A DNA stretch of 64,000 nucleotides from Symsagittifera roscoffensis (lineage: Eukaryota > Xenacoelomorpha > Acoela > Convolutidae): positions 31,856,141 to 31,920,140 of the forward strand of contig NC_087071.1 of assembly GCF_963678635.1 (NCBI RefSeq), given 5' to 3'. Positions 35,366-46,645 of the stretch are shown piece after piece. The notes under the pieces are model-generated. The model had not been told where the DNA came from. It did not search any database and saw nothing but the letters and a program-made list of their open reading frames with translations. Made by a program: the position numbers and the translations under genes. Numbering within the stretch: position 1 is the first letter of the stretch; the number at the start of each line of letters is the position of its first letter.

Positions 35366-35593
35366 ACAGCAGTAGGAGGGGGGTACTAAAAGAGTACTAA
35401 GTCAGGTTGAAGTAACCAATTGTAAGATCATATTCTCTATCCTATCCTAACACATAAAATTTTCAAGAGCTTGAGAAAAGTTGTTTTCAGCAAATCGTTG
35501 ATTTCTTTTTACAAAAATTTTTTCAAAAGAGGTTTTAGCTTTAGAGTAGAATTTTGTAGATAGTAATACTGTAAATAGTAACAATTGTAAATA

Positions 35594-36127
35594 ATGAGGC
35601 GAAGCAGGGTACCGGTAGCTGAAAAGAGGTCTACCGAAGCGAAGACAAAGTATAACTCGTCGCTACGTAAAACAACATCAATGGGTCCGAAGGTAACAAA
35701 GAAGAACTTTTCAGTTAGTATGGTCAGCACGAGGAGTACCACGGGGAACAAAGCAAAAGAGGGCACAGAAGAGGAACGAGTAGAACCCACCATCGAGATT
35801 GATCTAGAGACACCTGATCAAAGTGTGGATGAAGCAGGAAAGAAGACGACAGAGTCAACTCCAATGCCTAATGCGGAAGAACCTAACCCGAATCCCATAG
35901 AGTTTTCACCGATAGACAACGCGGAAGACACAACAGGCAACACGCAAGAAACAGTGAAGGATGAGTCTCAAAAGAGAACGTCTTTTACTGAAAGATTAGC
36001 AATGATGGTCGGAATGAGATCGAAGGACGCAGCAGTGGAGGAAACGAAAGTTGAGAAAAGCAAAACACTCGGAACAGTATCCACGAGAACGACAGAGACC
36101 GATCAGAACGAGGGTCAGAGAAAATAG
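35594..36127 (+). CDS. Element 1 gag N-terminal region
   Basis: Starts at ATG 35594 and stops with TAG at 36125-36127, 177 residues. The protein is Ser/Thr-, Glu- and Lys-rich and low in hydrophobic residues, with a basic start (MRRSRVP). The equivalent frame of element 2 is 57952-58866, also basic at the start and ending just before the coiled-coil segment. No fold is recognised. It probably forms the disordered N-terminal part of Gag. The stop and the following frame change separate it from the next segment here. Confidence 0.55.
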   Translation: MRRSRVPVAEKRSTEAKTKYNSSLRKTTSMGPKVTKKNFSVSMVSTRSTTGNKAKEGTEEERVEPTIEIDLETPDQSVDEAGKKTTESTPMPNAEEPNPNPIEFSPIDNAEDTTGNTQETVKDESQKRTSFTERLAMMVGMRSKDAAVEETKVEKSKTLGTVSTRTTETDQNEGQRK

Positions 36128-36189
36128 GGACCAGCGATCAACTACAGGACAACAACGGACCATGGCCGACAACTCTTGAGTTAAGCGAC

Positions 36190-36606
36190 TTGATGGCCAA
36201 ACTAGATCAGATAGATGAGAAACTGAAGCACAGCGAAGAGGATAGAAATGTGATAAAGAAAGAAATGAGACACAACAAACATGAGTACTTGGACAACTAT
36301 TTCCATCTAGCGAGAGCGACGGAGGAAAAGCTTCAGAAGATGTCTGACAAAGTAGAAACCACTGATGAAGAGCGAGAGAAGAACATCAGAAAGGACATGC
36401 AGGAAATGAAGCAGCGATATGACGCAGTGAATTGCCAGTTAGGGAGTTTGGAAACGAGAATGGATACGATGAGTAGGGAACAGGCTGAGAGCTCAAGTGC
36501 AATACAGACAAAGCTAGACGCTTTTCTTAGGAATTCAACACAACAAGACAGGCAGCTGCAGAGAGGACACAAGGTAATAGAGTGGACTTCGTGGAGCCTC
36601 AAATGA
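36190..36606 (+). pseudogene. Element 1 gag coiled-coil segment
   Basis: It aligns with the first 100 or so residues of the element 2 gag-pol frame: LDQIDEK here, IDQVDER there, followed by a long charged heptad-like stretch. Internal ATG at 36193. It is cut from the preceding segment by a frame change and from the following one by another within 36582-36606. The coiled coil probably drives Gag oligomerisation, an inference from position and composition. Confidence 0.6.
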
Positions 36607-37445
36607 ACAAAAGACAGTCAACACCGTTACCAGCAACCCGGGAGGCCGCGATTACGGCACCGGTGTGGGCCAGGGCCATTATAAAGAATGGAACAGTGAA
36701 CACAACCAGCGGTCCAGGGGACTCCACGACTCAAAACAACGTGAGACCGGATGCCATGACTTGGGCAAGCACCTGCGAAATGATGAACAGGACGCTAGAA
36801 GCCTTCGCCACGAGGAACACCGACTCGAGTGACAGAGGAGGCAACAAATCAAGGAAAACCTTCAAGAAACCGAAGGAGTTCAAAGATGATTCAGATGGAT
36901 GCATTGACACTTGGGTAGAAGTCATGAGGTTGCACTTAGAACAAGACAACTTGAACGATGAGAGGCAAGCATGCACAGCGATACTGAGCAATCTGGAAGG
37001 CACGGCATTGAAATGCGTGGTTGCGAAGAAAGAAGAGGAACGCGACACAGCGGACAAAATCTTTGAAGTATTGTTAAATAGATTCGGCTCAGGCATGAAG
37101 GGTCATCAAGCGATGATGCGATTTGAGAAGAGGAGACAAAGGGACGATGAATCGATTGACAGGTTCCTAGATGATCTTGAGAGCTTGAGAAGAAGGAGTG
37201 ACCCGGAAGAATCTACCAATCGAAGGAACTTCAGTATCGCCTCAAAGTTCATTGATGGGGTGAAGAGTGATGACTTGAGAACGATGTTAGCAACGTTCTA
37301 CACATTGTCGAAAGACAGTGCACCAACTCCAGAAGAGATGAGGCAGAAGTCAAGAGAGTACATGCTGATGAAACCCAAGAAATACTCGTACTCAGACAAC
37401 AGGAAGTCAGCCACAGAGGTCGTCATGGTACAAGCCCAGAGATGA
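36582..37445 (+). pseudogene. Element 1 gag capsid-like segment
   Basis: Residues about 95-265 match the corresponding part of element 2 closely: KPKEFKDDSDGCIDTWVEVM, then LEGTALKCVVAKK, LLNRFGSGMKGHQAMM and RRQRDDESIDRFLDDLE. This spacing of a GCIDTW motif, a helical core and a FGSG-type turn is that of a Ty3/gypsy capsid region. The frame ends at a TGA one base ahead of the zinc-knuckle frame, a one-base shift relative to element 2. Confidence 0.7.
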
Positions 37446-37446
37446 C

Positions 37447-37668
37447 ATGGACAAACGCAGGTCATGTGCTAACTGCGGGTCGGCGGATCATCATGTGGCG
37501 GATTGCACGACATACAAACAGGGCATGAAGAGTTTGGGATATGCACCCGATGAAGAAGATATGAGCCAGATGGAAGAACACGAGTTCTATAGTGGCTTGA
37601 TCATCAAAATAGGTGCAAGATGCTTCTTCTGCAACCAAGAGGGGCACTTCAGGATGGACTGTCCGTAG
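37447..37668 (+). pseudogene. Element 1 gag nucleocapsid with two zinc knuckles
   Basis: Two CCHC knuckles are visible: CANCGSADHHVADC (C-x2-C-x4-H-x4-C) near residue 8 and CFFCNQEGHFRMDC near residue 59. They bind RNA in retroelement nucleocapsids. The frame ends with TAG at 37666-37668, where element 2 reads on in the same frame, so the stop is a nonsense lesion. Confidence 0.8.
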
Positions 37669-38189
37669 TTTTGGGAAGCGGTCAAGAACCAGAGTCATCC
37701 AAAACACAAGTTAGCGCTAGCAGCAGTGCAGAACCAAAGAAACAGACAAGGTGAATTTGGGACGAAAAACCTAGAAAGACCAAATGCGGAGCTACCGACG
37801 AAAACAGTGAAAGCTGTAACACAATGTAATAGTGCAGTAGAGGCCACGGCGAAGAACGCCCTAGCAATAGATTATGAGAAGGCGGCAGCGGAGGCCATCA
37901 ACAAAGTGAAACAAGACCTAGCAGCGAAAGAAATAGAACAACGACTGAAGCAAGAAATCCAAAGACAGAAGATGAACGAAGCATTAAGTTGCTCACAGAC
38001 AATACCAGAAGCTGCTGAGGGGTCGACGAAAAATGGAAATTGCAACACGGTAAAAATGGTAAAATTGGCATAACAGAGATTGGGGCAAGAATAATGTCAA
38101 TAATCACTGTGGGCGGCCACGAAGTAACGAGAAACTTGAGCGAACCAAGTGACCAGACAATAATGCACATTGATGTGTACGCAGATTAA
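37669..38189 (+). pseudogene. Element 1 gag-protease linker, broken
   Basis: Open in the nucleocapsid frame to 38073, then a frame change, then an in-frame stop near 38187 before the protease frame. Element 2 is continuous here. The conserved pieces (a helical KQDLAAKEIEQRLK stretch, IMSII and NLSEPS) are spread over two phases. Confidence 0.65.
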
Positions 38190-40724
38190 TTGAGTTGTAT
38201 GAGCCCACAAACGACTTCTAGAGCGTTGAGAGCGCTACTCACGAGAGGGGGTAGCAAGTCGGTACGTGTGGATAACAGGTACACAGAAGCTTATGGTCTA
38301 CATGAAGTGATGCTAAATATAGATGGAATCAACATCTATACCAAAACAATGATAACATGTGATGAAGACCTAATTGGGCAAATCTACGTGGGAAGAGAAG
38401 AGTTGAACGTGAGACCGATCGGACACTGCGCCATGCTTGAAGAAGATGCGATGCACATCGGGACAGAGGCAGATGTGACAGGACACGTGTTAGACATAAA
38501 TTGCAAAAAGACTCAGTTACGTGGGTTACTCGACACGGGAGCAGTCTTGAGTGTCATACCAATCGAAACTTGGGAAAGAATGGGCTTCAACAAAGATGAT
38601 TTGATAGATTCGAGAATACGGTTGTCAGCTGCGAACAAAGGGGCCCTGCGGGTGTTGGGCAGAACGCCAATCAGAGCCCTCAATCTGGGGGAATGTAACC
38701 TGTGGATGAGCTTTCTTGTGGTAGAAAACCTAGATGAGTCTGACCAATTTATTTTAGGCAGAGACTTTATCAGGAACTTTGATGTAGAGATTGATCTAAA
38801 CAACGCAATGTTCAGGATACGGAACCCGGATAGGAGGTACGCAATCAAACCGGTAAAATTAATAATGGCAAATGAAACCAAAGCACCGGTATTCTTGAGT
38901 AGGAGGGTGAGGCTAAAGGCGAACGAAGCGGCGATTGTAAGCTTACGAATGAAAAATTACAATGAACTAAGTGACAACAAGCAGGTATGTGTAGTCCCAA
39001 ATCCAAATAGTCAAAGTGCTGCTGTTTTAGGAAGATCCTTCTCGATTACGAAGAGCGGCCTCTGCGTGAGTGTCTTGTTGAATACCCTTGACATGCCAAT
39101 CACGATACAGAGGGGGAGGAAACTGGGATATGAAATGACGGAAAACCATAAACAAAATGAAGTCGTTGATTGTCCCGATCATAGGGACAAAATTTGTATC
39201 TTGAGACGATTAAATAAAATAAAAGATTCAACAGGTCTTGTGAAGTCACTTAAGTCAGAGACGGACGATGGACTATCGAGCTGTTCGAATTTCCCGGAAC
39301 GGCCCACATTAGACGAAATACAGGGTGATAAACCGGTTCTACCGGATATTGAACACTTAAGAGGCAAGTTCACGGACGAACAGCTCGAAGCCATCAAGGT
39401 CGTACTAGAGCGGAACGAAGAAGTTTTTTCAAGACATAAAGCAGACATCGGGTGTTGTAATTTCGTTGAACATGAAATAGAACTTGAGGAAAACGCAATA
39501 CCGCACATGGAGGGGGCGAGGCGCATGACCCCACACAAATCGGATGCGTGTAGGAAGGAGATTGAAACGCTACTAGAGTATGACATGATAGAACCATCCA
39601 AATCACCGTGGGCGTGTGGAGTAGTGATGGCCAAAAAGAAAGGCGACCAGTTAAGGTTTTGTTGTGACTTTCGATACCTGAACTCCGTCACGGTGAAGGA
39701 TGCCTATCCCATACCTAGGATTGATGAGAGCCTCTCGAAGTCAGGTGATGCAAAATTTTTTACGACTCTTGATTTAGGCTTGGCTTTTTGGCAGGTACCG
39801 CTGAGGAAGAAGGACAGGGACAAGACAGGGTTTGCCTGCGAGTTGGGTCTGTTTCAATGGAAACGGATGCCGTTTGGACTTTGCAATGCCACAGCCACGT
39901 TTCAGCGGTTGATGGCACACGCGCTGATAGGCGTGACGAAGAAGTACGGCAATCTGGTAATGTGCTATGTGGATGACGTGGTAATAGCGACACCCACACT
40001 AGAGGACCACATTGAGAGACTCGACGAAGTATTTGCGTGTATGAGGAGGTCGGGGCTGAAGTGCAAACCATCAAAGTGTGAGATACTCAAGGACTCGATA
40101 AAATACTTGGGCAGGATGGTGGACAAACACGGCATCAGACCAGATCCAGACGCGGTAGAGCCAGTCCTAACTTGGAAATCGCCGAAAACGGAACACCAAT
40201 TGATGAGCTTTCTGGGTTTTGCAAACTACTATAGGGAATTTGTCAAAGGCTACGCAGACAAGGTTTATCCGATGCAACAGTTAATGAGGCACAAGGGCAA
40301 GAAGTTCACGTGGAATAACGCAGCAGAAGAGTCATTCCAGAGAATAAAGAAAGAGTTGTGCGAGGCACCAGTACTAGGGATGCCAACAGAGAAGGGGATG
40401 TACGTACTGGATACTGACGCGTCGGTAGTAGCGATATCTGGAATTCTCCACCAAGAACAAGAGTGGAACGGGAAGACAGTCTTGAGGCCGATAGCGTACG
40501 GGAGCAAAGTCCAAAGTGACACGGAAATGAAGTACGGAGTACCGAAAGCAGAGATAATCGCGGTGGTTACCTTTGTCGAGAAATATAGGGCATACCTAAG
40601 GCAACGAGCCATTCAAGTTGCGAGTCGACAACCGGGCACTAAGCTGGCTGAAAACGTACTCAATGGACCAAAGTTACATTGGGAGGTGGATAATTCGCCT
40701 GGACGGATACAATATGATAATTGA
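38190..40724 (+). pseudogene. Element 1 protease, reverse transcriptase and start of RNase H
   Basis: Aspartic protease: LLDTGAVLSVIP near residue 114 and the later FILGRDF. Reverse transcriptase: the SPWACGVVMAKKK finger, TTLDLGLAFWQVPL with the catalytic Asp near 528, FGLCNATATFQRLM, and YVDDVV at about 593-598. RNase H starts with VLDTDAS near 740. Ty3/gypsy order and motifs. A one-base insertion at about 40598 throws the frame off inside RNase H, after which the last 40 residues are out-of-phase readout ending at 40724. Compared with element 2, LDLGS has become LDLGL. Confidence 0.85.
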
Positions 40725-43602
40725 GCACAGAACACGGGATAAACATCAAAATGCTGACAGCTTGAGCAAGAAGACGGAGTTCTACGAGAGACAAGAACAG
40801 AAGGAGGCAGATAGACCTGAAATCAAAGATGGCTTCTCCTTCATGGACAAGGAAACGTATGACAGTCTTCCTCTCACGAGATGGTTGGACAAATCAGGCA
40901 AACCGATAGAAGATCACCCCGAGTTACCAAAGGAAACCACGAAAAAAACAATCTTAAGAAAGAACCGAGGGATGCCTATAGGAATAATGCTTAAGTCAAA
41001 GATCGTGAGGGAGACGCTCAAAGCAAAAGGCTACGATCTCAACCAAGTAGAAACGGGGGAAGCACAAATAGACGAGGACTTAAAGGGGTTACTCGAGAGA
41101 CTAGCAGATGATAAGACCGTGATTCAAGAAAACTGTAGAGAGGAACCTGAGGTCACAATACTGCGGAAGAACGGGACAGCTAGTGATAGAAACACCTCGA
41201 AGGTAACTAATCTAGATGGGAAGGAAGTGGTGCAGTCACTGGTTGAAAAGATCCCAGCTGAATTACTTGAACAGACTAGAGTCAGGAGAAAGAGAGTGGA
41301 ATTCAAGGAAGAAGCTGAATACCTGGGACCAGGTCAAGAGTCCGGGGAGCGGTCCACGTCCACAGAAGAAGAAAACACTGAAGGAGAAAATTTGTCCGGG
41401 GAGTGTGAAATGTGGGATGTGGATTCGGAAGCGAGCAGTGACAATCAAGATAATCTCTGCATGATATTTGCAGAAGAAAAGATTAGACACCACGACAGGG
41501 AACTACAAACAGATCCGTCCTCAGGAACCTTCAACTTGGACATGCAGGAGATACGAGGTGGTGAAGAACTTGAAAGGATTGCAGTTTCGAGGAAGCCATT
41601 CAGGGAGCTATCATGCAATTCGAATGTGAGAACAAATCTGGTGCCGGAAGACGACATGAAGGTGGTGAGGAGGATAGTATGCGTGAAGCTGAATGACGAC
41701 GTCCACAACCCTGGGGAGATGAATGGGCAGATCATGGCGCTGAAGGAACATGTCAGAGCAAGATACAGGCTGTCGGACCTGGTAAGAGCCCAGAAGAATG
41801 ACAAGATGACAAGCAATCTCTCCAAATGGATCCGAACGGGGTCTAAGGAGAAAGGGGAACTTGAGGAAGACAGCTACAAGATCCTGAGCCAGTTCAACAA
41901 AGAGAGGAAAGAGTTACTCTATCACACAGCTGATGGGGTTGTAGCATGCAAGAGAAAAGAAGAAGACAAGATATTAAACAAGCACAACCTCATCATACTA
42001 CCACAATTATATCAGACAGAGGTGCTGTTCAGATCACATGATCAAATGGGGCACCAGGGGATAGACAAAGTGCAACAAAGAATACTTCACAGGTTCGATT
42101 GGCCAGGATTGAGGAAAGCCTGTGAGAGGTGGGTGAATGCATGCCTGGCATGTTTGCAAGTGAAAGACCCTAGGAAGATGAAATTCCCACTCAAGTCGGT
42201 GGAATGCTCGGAATTTAATGAAGTGGTGCAAATAGACCATCAGAAGATCTGTATGACGGACTCAGGGTATAACCAGATACTGGTTATAATTGATCACTTC
42301 ACAAAGCTGGCAGAGGCGGTGCCGTGTCAAACAGCTTCAGCAGAGGAGACTTGTGACCACTTGATAACCCATTGGATATCAAGGTATGGTTGTCCAATGA
42401 CTTTTCAGTCAGACAACGGCAAAGCCTTTGTGGGGGACTTGACTAAGGAATTAATGAAGAGGTCACACATAGCTCAAGCACACTCAACTACCTACCACCC
42501 TCAGACCAACGGACTGGTAGAGAGACAGAATAGAACGTTGGTGAACATGCTGAGGGTATACTGCTCCAGATACATGACGGACTGGGATAAGTATCTGCCT
42601 CAAGTCGTAGGGGCATACAACAGTACTCAACACTCAACGACGGGAATCAGCCCATTCATGATGTTGACAGGCAAAGAGAGAGCGATGCCCCTGACGTTCT
42701 TTTACCCGGAGTATGAAGGAAAGAGGACGTCGCCTCAAGCTTACGTGAAAGAGGCGATCAGGAGACAGCAGGAAAATAACGAGCTGTGCAGGAGGAACAC
42801 TGCGCAGGCACAAATGAGACAGCGCAAGAAATATGATGAAAAAATATTACAGGCGAAGCCATATGAAGTGGGCCAGTATGTGTGGGTTTTCCAGAATGTG
42901 ATACCGCCCAAAGGGACGAAGAAACTACTCAAGAAATGGAGAGGACCATTCATGATAAGTGAAGTACATCAACAAGGACGGTTCTACCGCTTGAGTACTG
43001 GGCGAGCAGCACATTATGAGAACCTGAAGCCTCATATACCATCCCCAGAGGACTGGTGTGTACCAAAAGACATGGAGGGACTAGAGTACCTACTGGTGAA
43101 ACCAGCATGTGAAGTGAACGAGAAAGGCACCAGAGAGAAAAATGATGGCAATGAAAACTTGAGTTTGGATGACAATGAAAAAAGAGACGCGGACTCTGAA
43201 GCGGAATCTTTTGTGGAAGAAGATTGGAACGATCCGGATCAAGGTGAGGTGCCAAAGTGGACAGAACCAGACTTGTCAATACCAGCGGGGACAAGGAGTG
43301 GCAATTGCAAACGCTCAGGCATGAGGTACAACAGGTACGGTGACGATTTCCTGATCGACAAGATAAAGCCCGATGACCTATGCAGAGAACTAACAAGTGT
43401 GGGCGAGCTGGCGGCAGATGGTGAATGGCAGATCATCAATGATAATGCACTATCCACAGGAAGACTAATCGACGCCGGAGCGGGAGACGGATTTAGAACA
43501 GAGCGAGATAGAGAGGAGGGAAAATACGAACTTGAGGATATTAGAATGGATGCGCGATGTCAAGAACGAAAGCTAGGAAGGACAGAGCATACAGCAAGTT
43601 GA
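40600..43602 (+). pseudogene. Element 1 RNase H end and integrase
   Basis: After the frame change the RNase H C-terminal part resumes (DNRALSW, DGYNMIIEH, DKHQNADSLSKK). A long charged spacer follows. The integrase has an HHCC zinc domain (SHDQMGHQG near residue 472 and ACLACL), then the catalytic Asp in VVQIDH (about 538), Asp in FQSDNGKAF (about 599) and Glu in NGLVERQNRT, a D-x35-E spacing. A GPY/F-type module (KKWRGPFMI) follows near 775. No chromodomain is seen; the tail is acidic. This 3-kb frame is itself undamaged, so integrase is the best kept part of element 1 pol. Confidence 0.85.
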
Positions 43603-43621
43603 CATATCAGCGGGGAAGTAC

Positions 43622-43951
43622 ATGAAAACGGAGGATCCTCTTTTCGGCTGGACGGCAACAGACAGTCCGCTCGACATTCCGCCAGATAATTCAGACCCAG
43701 CATCATCGACGGGGACGTCGATAAATATTTTTGTCCGGGGAGTGGGGGTAGGACTTACCCACACCGAAAATTTGATGATAAAGAAACTCAGAGAAGTGAG
43801 AGAAAAGTGCGGACTGGAACTGGAAGGGGAGGAGGCCGAGCCTACCATAGGACGGAATTTCAAAACGAAGTTTGAAATACCAAACCAATACTCAGAGAAT
43901 ATCCTGATAACGGATAGTGACTTCATTCTGTCAGAAAGGAAAGGGTTTTAA
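43622..43951 (+). CDS. Small frame between pol and the 3' ORF block
   Basis: ATG at 43622, TAA at 43949-43951, 109 residues, in a different phase from integrase, whose stop is 20 bp upstream. Acidic start (TDSPLDIPPDNSDP), a Gly/Val patch (RGVGVGLTH), then a charged helical part and a Phe/Ile-rich end. The same phase is open for a few codons upstream, so this could be a shifted C-terminal tail of pol rather than a separate gene. Not recognised. Confidence 0.45.
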   Translation: MKTEDPLFGWTATDSPLDIPPDNSDPASSTGTSINIFVRGVGVGLTHTENLMIKKLREVREKCGLELEGEEAEPTIGRNFKTKFEIPNQYSENILITDSDFILSERKGF

Positions 43952-44012
43952 TTATAATAGCAAAGGGGGTTTTTAGGTTAGGAACACCACCTGCTAGTCT
44001 AAAGATGGAGTG

Positions 44013-44022
44013 TTATTTTCAG
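44013..44022 (+). promoter_or_regulatory. 3' splice-acceptor-like site ahead of ORF A
   Basis: TTATTTTCAG matches the nematode cis and trans acceptor consensus TTTTCAG. The 12 bases after it (ATTGATTTGTAT) are shared, with one change, by the acceptor-like TTTCAG in the leader of element 2 (ending at 55343). It could let ORF A be translated from a spliced or trans-spliced subgenomic RNA. Confidence 0.5.
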
Positions 44023-44041
44023 ATTGATTTGTATTCAAGAA

Positions 44042-44101
44042 GTAATACTCAAGTTGCTCAGGTAATACTCAAGTTGCTCAGGTAATACTCAAGTTGCTCA
44101 G
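44042..44101 (+). repeat. Three exact 20-bp tandem repeats
   Basis: GTAATACTCAAGTTGCTCAG occurs three times without change, just upstream of ORF A. Each junction reads CAG/GTAATA, which looks like a splice donor context, and each unit contains CTCAAG. Confidence 0.95.
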
Positions 44102-44140
44102 GTAGAACTCAATACTCAAGATCATTTGGAAATTACGGAA

Positions 44141-46645
44141 ATGGCAGATCGATTCTGGAAGTCCATGCCAACGGCTTTGAAAAAACCCACACTTGACGAA
44201 TTATACAGACGTCTGAGGGACCTGGATTATACTCAAGTGGATGAGAGAATGGCAGTGATGTTGAACGCCATCCTCCAGTTGGAGGATGAGGGCGAGTGTC
44301 GGGAGTCTGCGACAGAAGCAGTTTTGATGGTGGGCTACACCACCGATGGGATATCTAATCAAGAGCAAACCAGGTGGCTGTCTTGGAACGTGGATGGAGC
44401 AATAAGGGGGTTCGATTTGGCAAGGAACCCTGGCTTGAGTAATAACACTGAGTATGGAGCAGGGGAATTCCCACTACCGGCCAGACCATCAGCCAGATCC
44501 ACGGGCCAGAGCACGAGCAAGACACCATTGATGTCTCGAGCACAGCAGACGGGGGAAGCATATCCGGACGCCAGCATCATGAAGAGAGAGCTTGAGAGGA
44601 CTCAGCGGGAGAGAAACAAGGCGAACCTCGACCGGGATCAAGCGGTGCTCGAGAGAGACCAGGCAAAAGTTGAGAGGGATCAAGCGCGGAGGGAACTGGA
44701 AATGATGAGAGCTGAACAGCTACAGGAAGAATGGGTGCGGGAGAATGCCGCCAATTGCGAGCAGCTGAAGTCAGAGCTTGAAAGGATCCAACAACGACAG
44801 CGCGAGCTCGACATGCAGAAGGGGGCTAGGCCCAAAGAGCGGGTGGTGACCGGCTCAAGACCAGAGTCACGCATGGGGGTGGATGAGGCTCCTAGGTCGA
44901 AGGGACGATTCAACCTCGATCGTGCTGCTCAAGAACATATGAACGAAGGGCTGGAGGTGTGGATACCGTCTGAATCAGCGTCCTCCCTGCGTGGTCTAGA
45001 GACACAAGCAATACGCCTGTTGATGGACGTCGCGCTGCCTGGATATACGCCAAGTTCGACCCCGGGTAGTAGTCAGGTGAGTGGTAGCTCGTCACGACTG
45101 AAAGAATTGCACGAGCGGCTACAACTAAGGAATCGCGAGAGTCCAGCAAGAGTAGTTCTGCCATCGACGTGGGGGGAACAACCTGTCAGGAGTGTGGTAA
45201 TCTCGAGTTACAAAAAGAATACGGAAGTTAGATACCACAGGCACAATCGGATGGACTGGAGCACGGCGCAGATGGACAGGAGGGATTGCTTCCATAACGC
45301 GGCTTGGGTGGAATACTTCACGCAGCCACGTGTGCCCGAAGGAGCGGTCCACTTGATCATAGGGGACAGCTTGCTGCGGGTGTTGACCCGGATCCAGTCC
45401 CATTGGCAAACGGGAATCTTGAGCTTCGCTGGAGCCGCGACGCCGCAGATGTTAGCGACACTTGAGATGCTAGGTATGGCAAGAGTATATACGGTGACAC
45501 TGATGATCGGGACGAATGACGTGTCTAGGGGGGAAGCAAGGAAGGTGATGAGGCTGCACGACAAGATGAGCTGCATTCTCGAGGAATTGCGAATTCAAAT
45601 GCATCCGGCCATTCTTACGGTGTGCACCGTCCCTTACAACATGAAAGCGGATCAACATGCAATGGAGATGAACACAAAGGTGCGAAACCTGAATGAAATA
45701 ATCAGGCTGATACACAAAAGAAGCGTCCTCCCCGTTGGGCTGTTGGACGTGGCCGAGCAAATGGAGCTATCTGCTTTCCCTGACGACGCATCTGCGGATG
45801 GGATTCATTTTGATAGGCCCAGAGGGGTGAAGTGGTTGAATGACGTCTTCCAAAGGCACATAAACGCGTTGGAGACAGAGTTACTAGAGACGGCACAGGT
45901 CACGTTCGGACCACCCCCAAATCCACCTTTCTTCAACTCGAGAACTTTGTCCAGCCGCTTGGGGGCGATGGCTGATTCTAGAGACAGTTCGAGGGATAGC
46001 CGAACCAAGTTGCCGGGCGCTGCGCCCATGGAGGCTGATGAGGCAACGTCATCAACGCCCCAGGGATCGATAATATCCTCGGTGGTGGTGGCGGAGAAGA
46101 AGAAGCCGGAGAAACCAGTGGAGACCAACAGTTTGAAATATGAGGAGAAGGTCAAGGAGCTGGACCTGGAGGACCTCGAGTGCAGGCTAGAGTTAGCGAA
46201 AGCTTTGGGTCTTGAGCAGGTGTCGCACGAAGACTTGGGCAGACTCCAGTGTGTGGACTGGCTGAAGGCTCACGAGACACACTTCTCGAGAGCAAAAATA
46301 GCAGAGACGGCGGATCTGACTAGGATTCTCACAAAATCGGTGATGGGACCCATTAACTATAGACCTCTCAAGTCATTAGGGAGTCCGGGATTCGTACTGG
46401 AGCCTCCCAAACACCGAAATAGCATTGCCAGGATTAGGGTGGCCACTCCAGCACAGTTGAGGGTGGTGGACAAGCTGATGGATCCGAGGGAGATGGAATT
46501 ACCAGACGCCGCGTATGAAGGCACGAAACTGGCCAACGATCCCAGATACGGGAAACCCTGCGGGAATACTCAGCTGGCCAAAACCTTAGCTGTTTATGAC
46601 AGGGCGGACCCAGCCGCAGCGAGGGTGGTAATCGTAGCGGGATAG
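44141..46645 (+). CDS. ORF A: coiled-coil protein with SGNH (GDSL) hydrolase domain
   Basis: Taken from the first in-frame ATG (44141) to TAG at 46643-46645, 834 residues (open five codons further upstream; numbering here counts from 44126). Residues 150-235 form a highly charged coiled coil rich in RDQA/ERDQ repeats. Residues about 408-580 show the SGNH hydrolase blocks: IIGDSL (Ser415), Gly436 in SFAGAA, GTND (Asn464) and DGIHF (Asp558, His561). All four catalytic positions are present, so an esterase-like activity on an unknown substrate is expected. A Ser/Pro-rich linker and an acidic helical part follow, and the frame ends VVIVAG directly at the stop. SGNH domains are known in ORF1 of CR1-type LINEs. 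I know of no established LTR element with one downstream of integrase. Confidence 0.75.
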   Translation: MADRFWKSMPTALKKPTLDELYRRLRDLDYTQVDERMAVMLNAILQLEDEGECRESATEAVLMVGYTTDGISNQEQTRWLSWNVDGAIRGFDLARNPGLSNNTEYGAGEFPLPARPSARSTGQSTSKTPLMSRAQQTGEAYPDASIMKRELERTQRERNKANLDRDQAVLERDQAKVERDQARRELEMMRAEQLQEEWVRENAANCEQLKSELERIQQRQRELDMQKGARPKERVVTGSRPESRMGVDEAPRSKGRFNLDRAAQEHMNEGLEVWIPSESASSLRGLETQAIRLLMDVALPGYTPSSTPGSSQVSGSSSRLKELHERLQLRNRESPARVVLPSTWGEQPVRSVVISSYKKNTEVRYHRHNRMDWSTAQMDRRDCFHNAAWVEYFTQPRVPEGAVHLIIGDSLLRVLTRIQSHWQTGILSFAGAATPQMLATLEMLGMARVYTVTLMIGTNDVSRGEARKVMRLHDKMSCILEELRIQMHPAILTVCTVPYNMKADQHAMEMNTKVRNLNEIIRLIHKRSVLPVGLLDVAEQMELSAFPDDASADGIHFDRPRGVKWLNDVFQRHINALETELLETAQVTFGPPPNPPFFNSRTLSSRLGAMADSRDSSRDSRTKLPGAAPMEADEATSSTPQGSIISSVVVAEKKKPEKPVETNSLKYEEKVKELDLEDLECRLELAKALGLEQVSHEDLGRLQCVDWLKAHETHFSRAKIAETADLTRILTKSVMGPINYRPLKSLGSPGFVLEPPKHRNSIARIRVATPAQLRVVDKLMDPREMELPDAAYEGTKLANDPRYGKPCGNTQLAKTLAVYDRADPAAARVVIVAG

